Source of the DNA: a virus | Reading direction: 5' to 3' (one strand) | DNA length: 21,313 bases | IMG/VR virus record: IMGVR_UViG_3300009553_000222 | Location: 1 to 21,313 of that record | Shown: positions 20,674 through 21,313 of the stretch, one piece after another | Layout of the letters: each line of letters starts with the position of its first letter | Numbering within the stretch: the first letter of the stretch is position 1 | Made by a program: the position numbers and the translations under genes | The notes under the pieces: model-generated | Database searches by the model: none | What the model saw: the letters and a program-made list of their open reading frames with translations, nothing else | What the model was told of the DNA's origin: nothing

Positions 20674-20901
20674 ATGGGGATTCCGTTTGCTGGAATCCAA
20701 GTTAAGATAAAGGAGGCTGTATCGCACGAGATTCGGGTAAGACTGTTAACTGCTAACTTTAACGGAGAACTCTATGCTGCAACAGAAAGCCCGTCCCTCT
20801 GCCCTTGCTATTGTAAGACCTTGCAACAAGACTCCATACCCCACGGAGGAACGTGCAAGGGAAGTGCTGTACTTCATGACGCTCAAGGGTATCAACACTA
20901 A
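20674..20901 (+). CDS. Possible leaderless ORF overlapping the next gene
   Basis: ATG 20674 is at the predicted transcript start. The frame gives 75 residues, beginning MGIPFAGIQVKIKEAVSHEI. The first ~33 look protein-like; the later part (CPCYCKTLQQDSIPHGG) overlaps the 63-residue gene in another frame and looks less natural. It may be a leader whose translation controls the gene at 20774, or a genuine overlapping gene. Confidence 0.4.
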   Translation: MGIPFAGIQVKIKEAVSHEIRVRLLTANFNGELYAATESPSLCPCYCKTLQQDSIPHGGTCKGSAVLHDAQGYQH

Positions 20902-20965
20902 CAGGCTCAGAGTTGTCCACTGTCAGACAGGTCGTCACTTCCACATTGAGTATACGAACCGATGA
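20774..20965 (+). CDS. Hypothetical small protein (63 residues)
   Basis: ATG 20774 with GGAG seven bases upstream. Begins MLQQKARPSALAIVRPCNKT and continues REVLYFMTLKGINTNRLRVV and HCQTGRHFHIEYTNR, a plausible small alpha/beta fold, basic overall. The stop overlaps the next start (ATGA at 20962-20965), so translation is coupled. No family recognised. Preferred over the overlapping frame from 20674 for the shared stretch because it has a ribosome-binding site and a coupled neighbour. Confidence 0.65.
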   Translation: MLQQKARPSALAIVRPCNKTPYPTEERAREVLYFMTLKGINTNRLRVVHCQTGRHFHIEYTNR

Positions 20966-21219
20966 CTGATGACGCTGATAAGAAACAACACAACCCAGAC
21001 GTCAACAAGTTCGAGGAGCGCGACGCGACGACTGAAGAACTCATGGCTATCCTTGCGTCGAAGATACAGGATACGCTGCCGGTCAATATGCGGTTTGCCC
21101 TGTTTCTCTTTCAGGAAGTCGATGAGACGCAGGACGTTAATGTGTTCTACTGCGCGAGCGCGACGACTGCACAACTTCTACCCCTCATAGAAGTTTGGAT
21201 GAAACGTCAGGTTAACTAG
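20962..21219 (+). CDS. Hypothetical small acidic protein (85 residues)
   Basis: ATG 20962 overlaps the upstream stop. Begins MTDDADKKQHNPDVNKFEER; the acidic N-terminus is followed by a helical segment (TEELMAILASKIQDTLP), a strand (MRFALFLFQEV) and a C-terminal helix (TTAQLLPLIEVWMKRQ). No family recognised. Little ribosome-binding signal of its own, so it probably depends on coupling. Confidence 0.7.
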   Translation: MTDDADKKQHNPDVNKFEERDATTEELMAILASKIQDTLPVNMRFALFLFQEVDETQDVNVFYCASATTAQLLPLIEVWMKRQVN

Positions 21220-21227
21220 GATTCGAG

Positions 21228-21313
21228 ATGCCGTCCAAGAGAAAGCCAAAGACTATAGCGCCACGCCTGCTCTCAGGTGATAAGCGCGAGACAATAGGAC
21301 AAGGTCTGCCTCC
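21228..21313 (+). CDS. Hypothetical protein, N-terminal part (runs off the window)
   Basis: ATG 21228-21230, with AGGATTCGAG just upstream, opens a frame to the window end: MPSKRKPKTIAPRLLSGDKR and onward, basic. Only 28 residues are visible, so nothing can be said of its function. Confidence 0.55.
   Translation, partial: MPSKRKPKTIAPRLLSGDKRETIGQGLP

Overview
This looks like part of the genome of a tailed double-stranded DNA bacteriophage (Caudoviricetes). A large terminase, a portal, a scaffold-like protein and a probable HK97-fold capsid protein lie in the usual order, and no cellular housekeeping gene is visible. The host cannot be named. Base composition is mid-range by eye, ribosome-binding sites are ordinary GGAG types, and the promoters are TTGACA / TAnnnT boxes separated by 17 bp. 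Several of these place the start codon at the predicted +1. Leaderless transcripts of this kind are frequent in Actinobacteria and some other phyla, so an actinobacterial host is possible but unproven.

Layout. From 10855 down to 1 the minus strand carries the late (virion) module, read right to left: a possible small terminase, a cold-shock-domain protein, two tiny basic proteins, a 181-residue protein, a transcription terminator, the large terminase, two small proteins, portal, scaffold, capsid protein, two head/tail-completion candidates (one ending in a zinc ribbon), and the start of a further gene. A sigma70-type promoter at 10861-10889 faces this module. A divergent promoter at 10984-11012 serves a GIY-YIG endonuclease gene on the plus strand.

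From about 11.4 to 16.3 kb the window is unusually rich in noncoding sequence. Three small minus-strand genes (one a probable ribbon-helix-helix DNA-binding protein) each have a good terminator. They sit among more than 20 copies of a roughly 19-bp near-palindromic AT-rich motif and copies of a 15-bp direct repeat. There is also a 232-nt element closed by a perfect 19-bp inverted repeat that looks like a structured RNA or a small mobile element. Two of the three copies of a separate 25-bp inverted repeat lie near here. At 15.1-16.0 kb there is a plus-strand cassette ending in an HNH endonuclease with its own leaderless promoter.

From 16.3 kb to the end the plus strand carries an early/middle-type module: small unknown genes, a 323-residue acidic protein with a zinc-ribbon ORF nested out of frame inside it, an SNF2-like helicase followed by a terminator, then a string of small tightly packed genes running off the window.

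The most interesting signals are the motif array with a DNA-binding protein gene inside it, the structured element just upstream of a 55-residue gene, the set of near-identical leaderless promoters (two of which encode 7-10 residue leader peptides), and the overprinted zinc-ribbon ORF.
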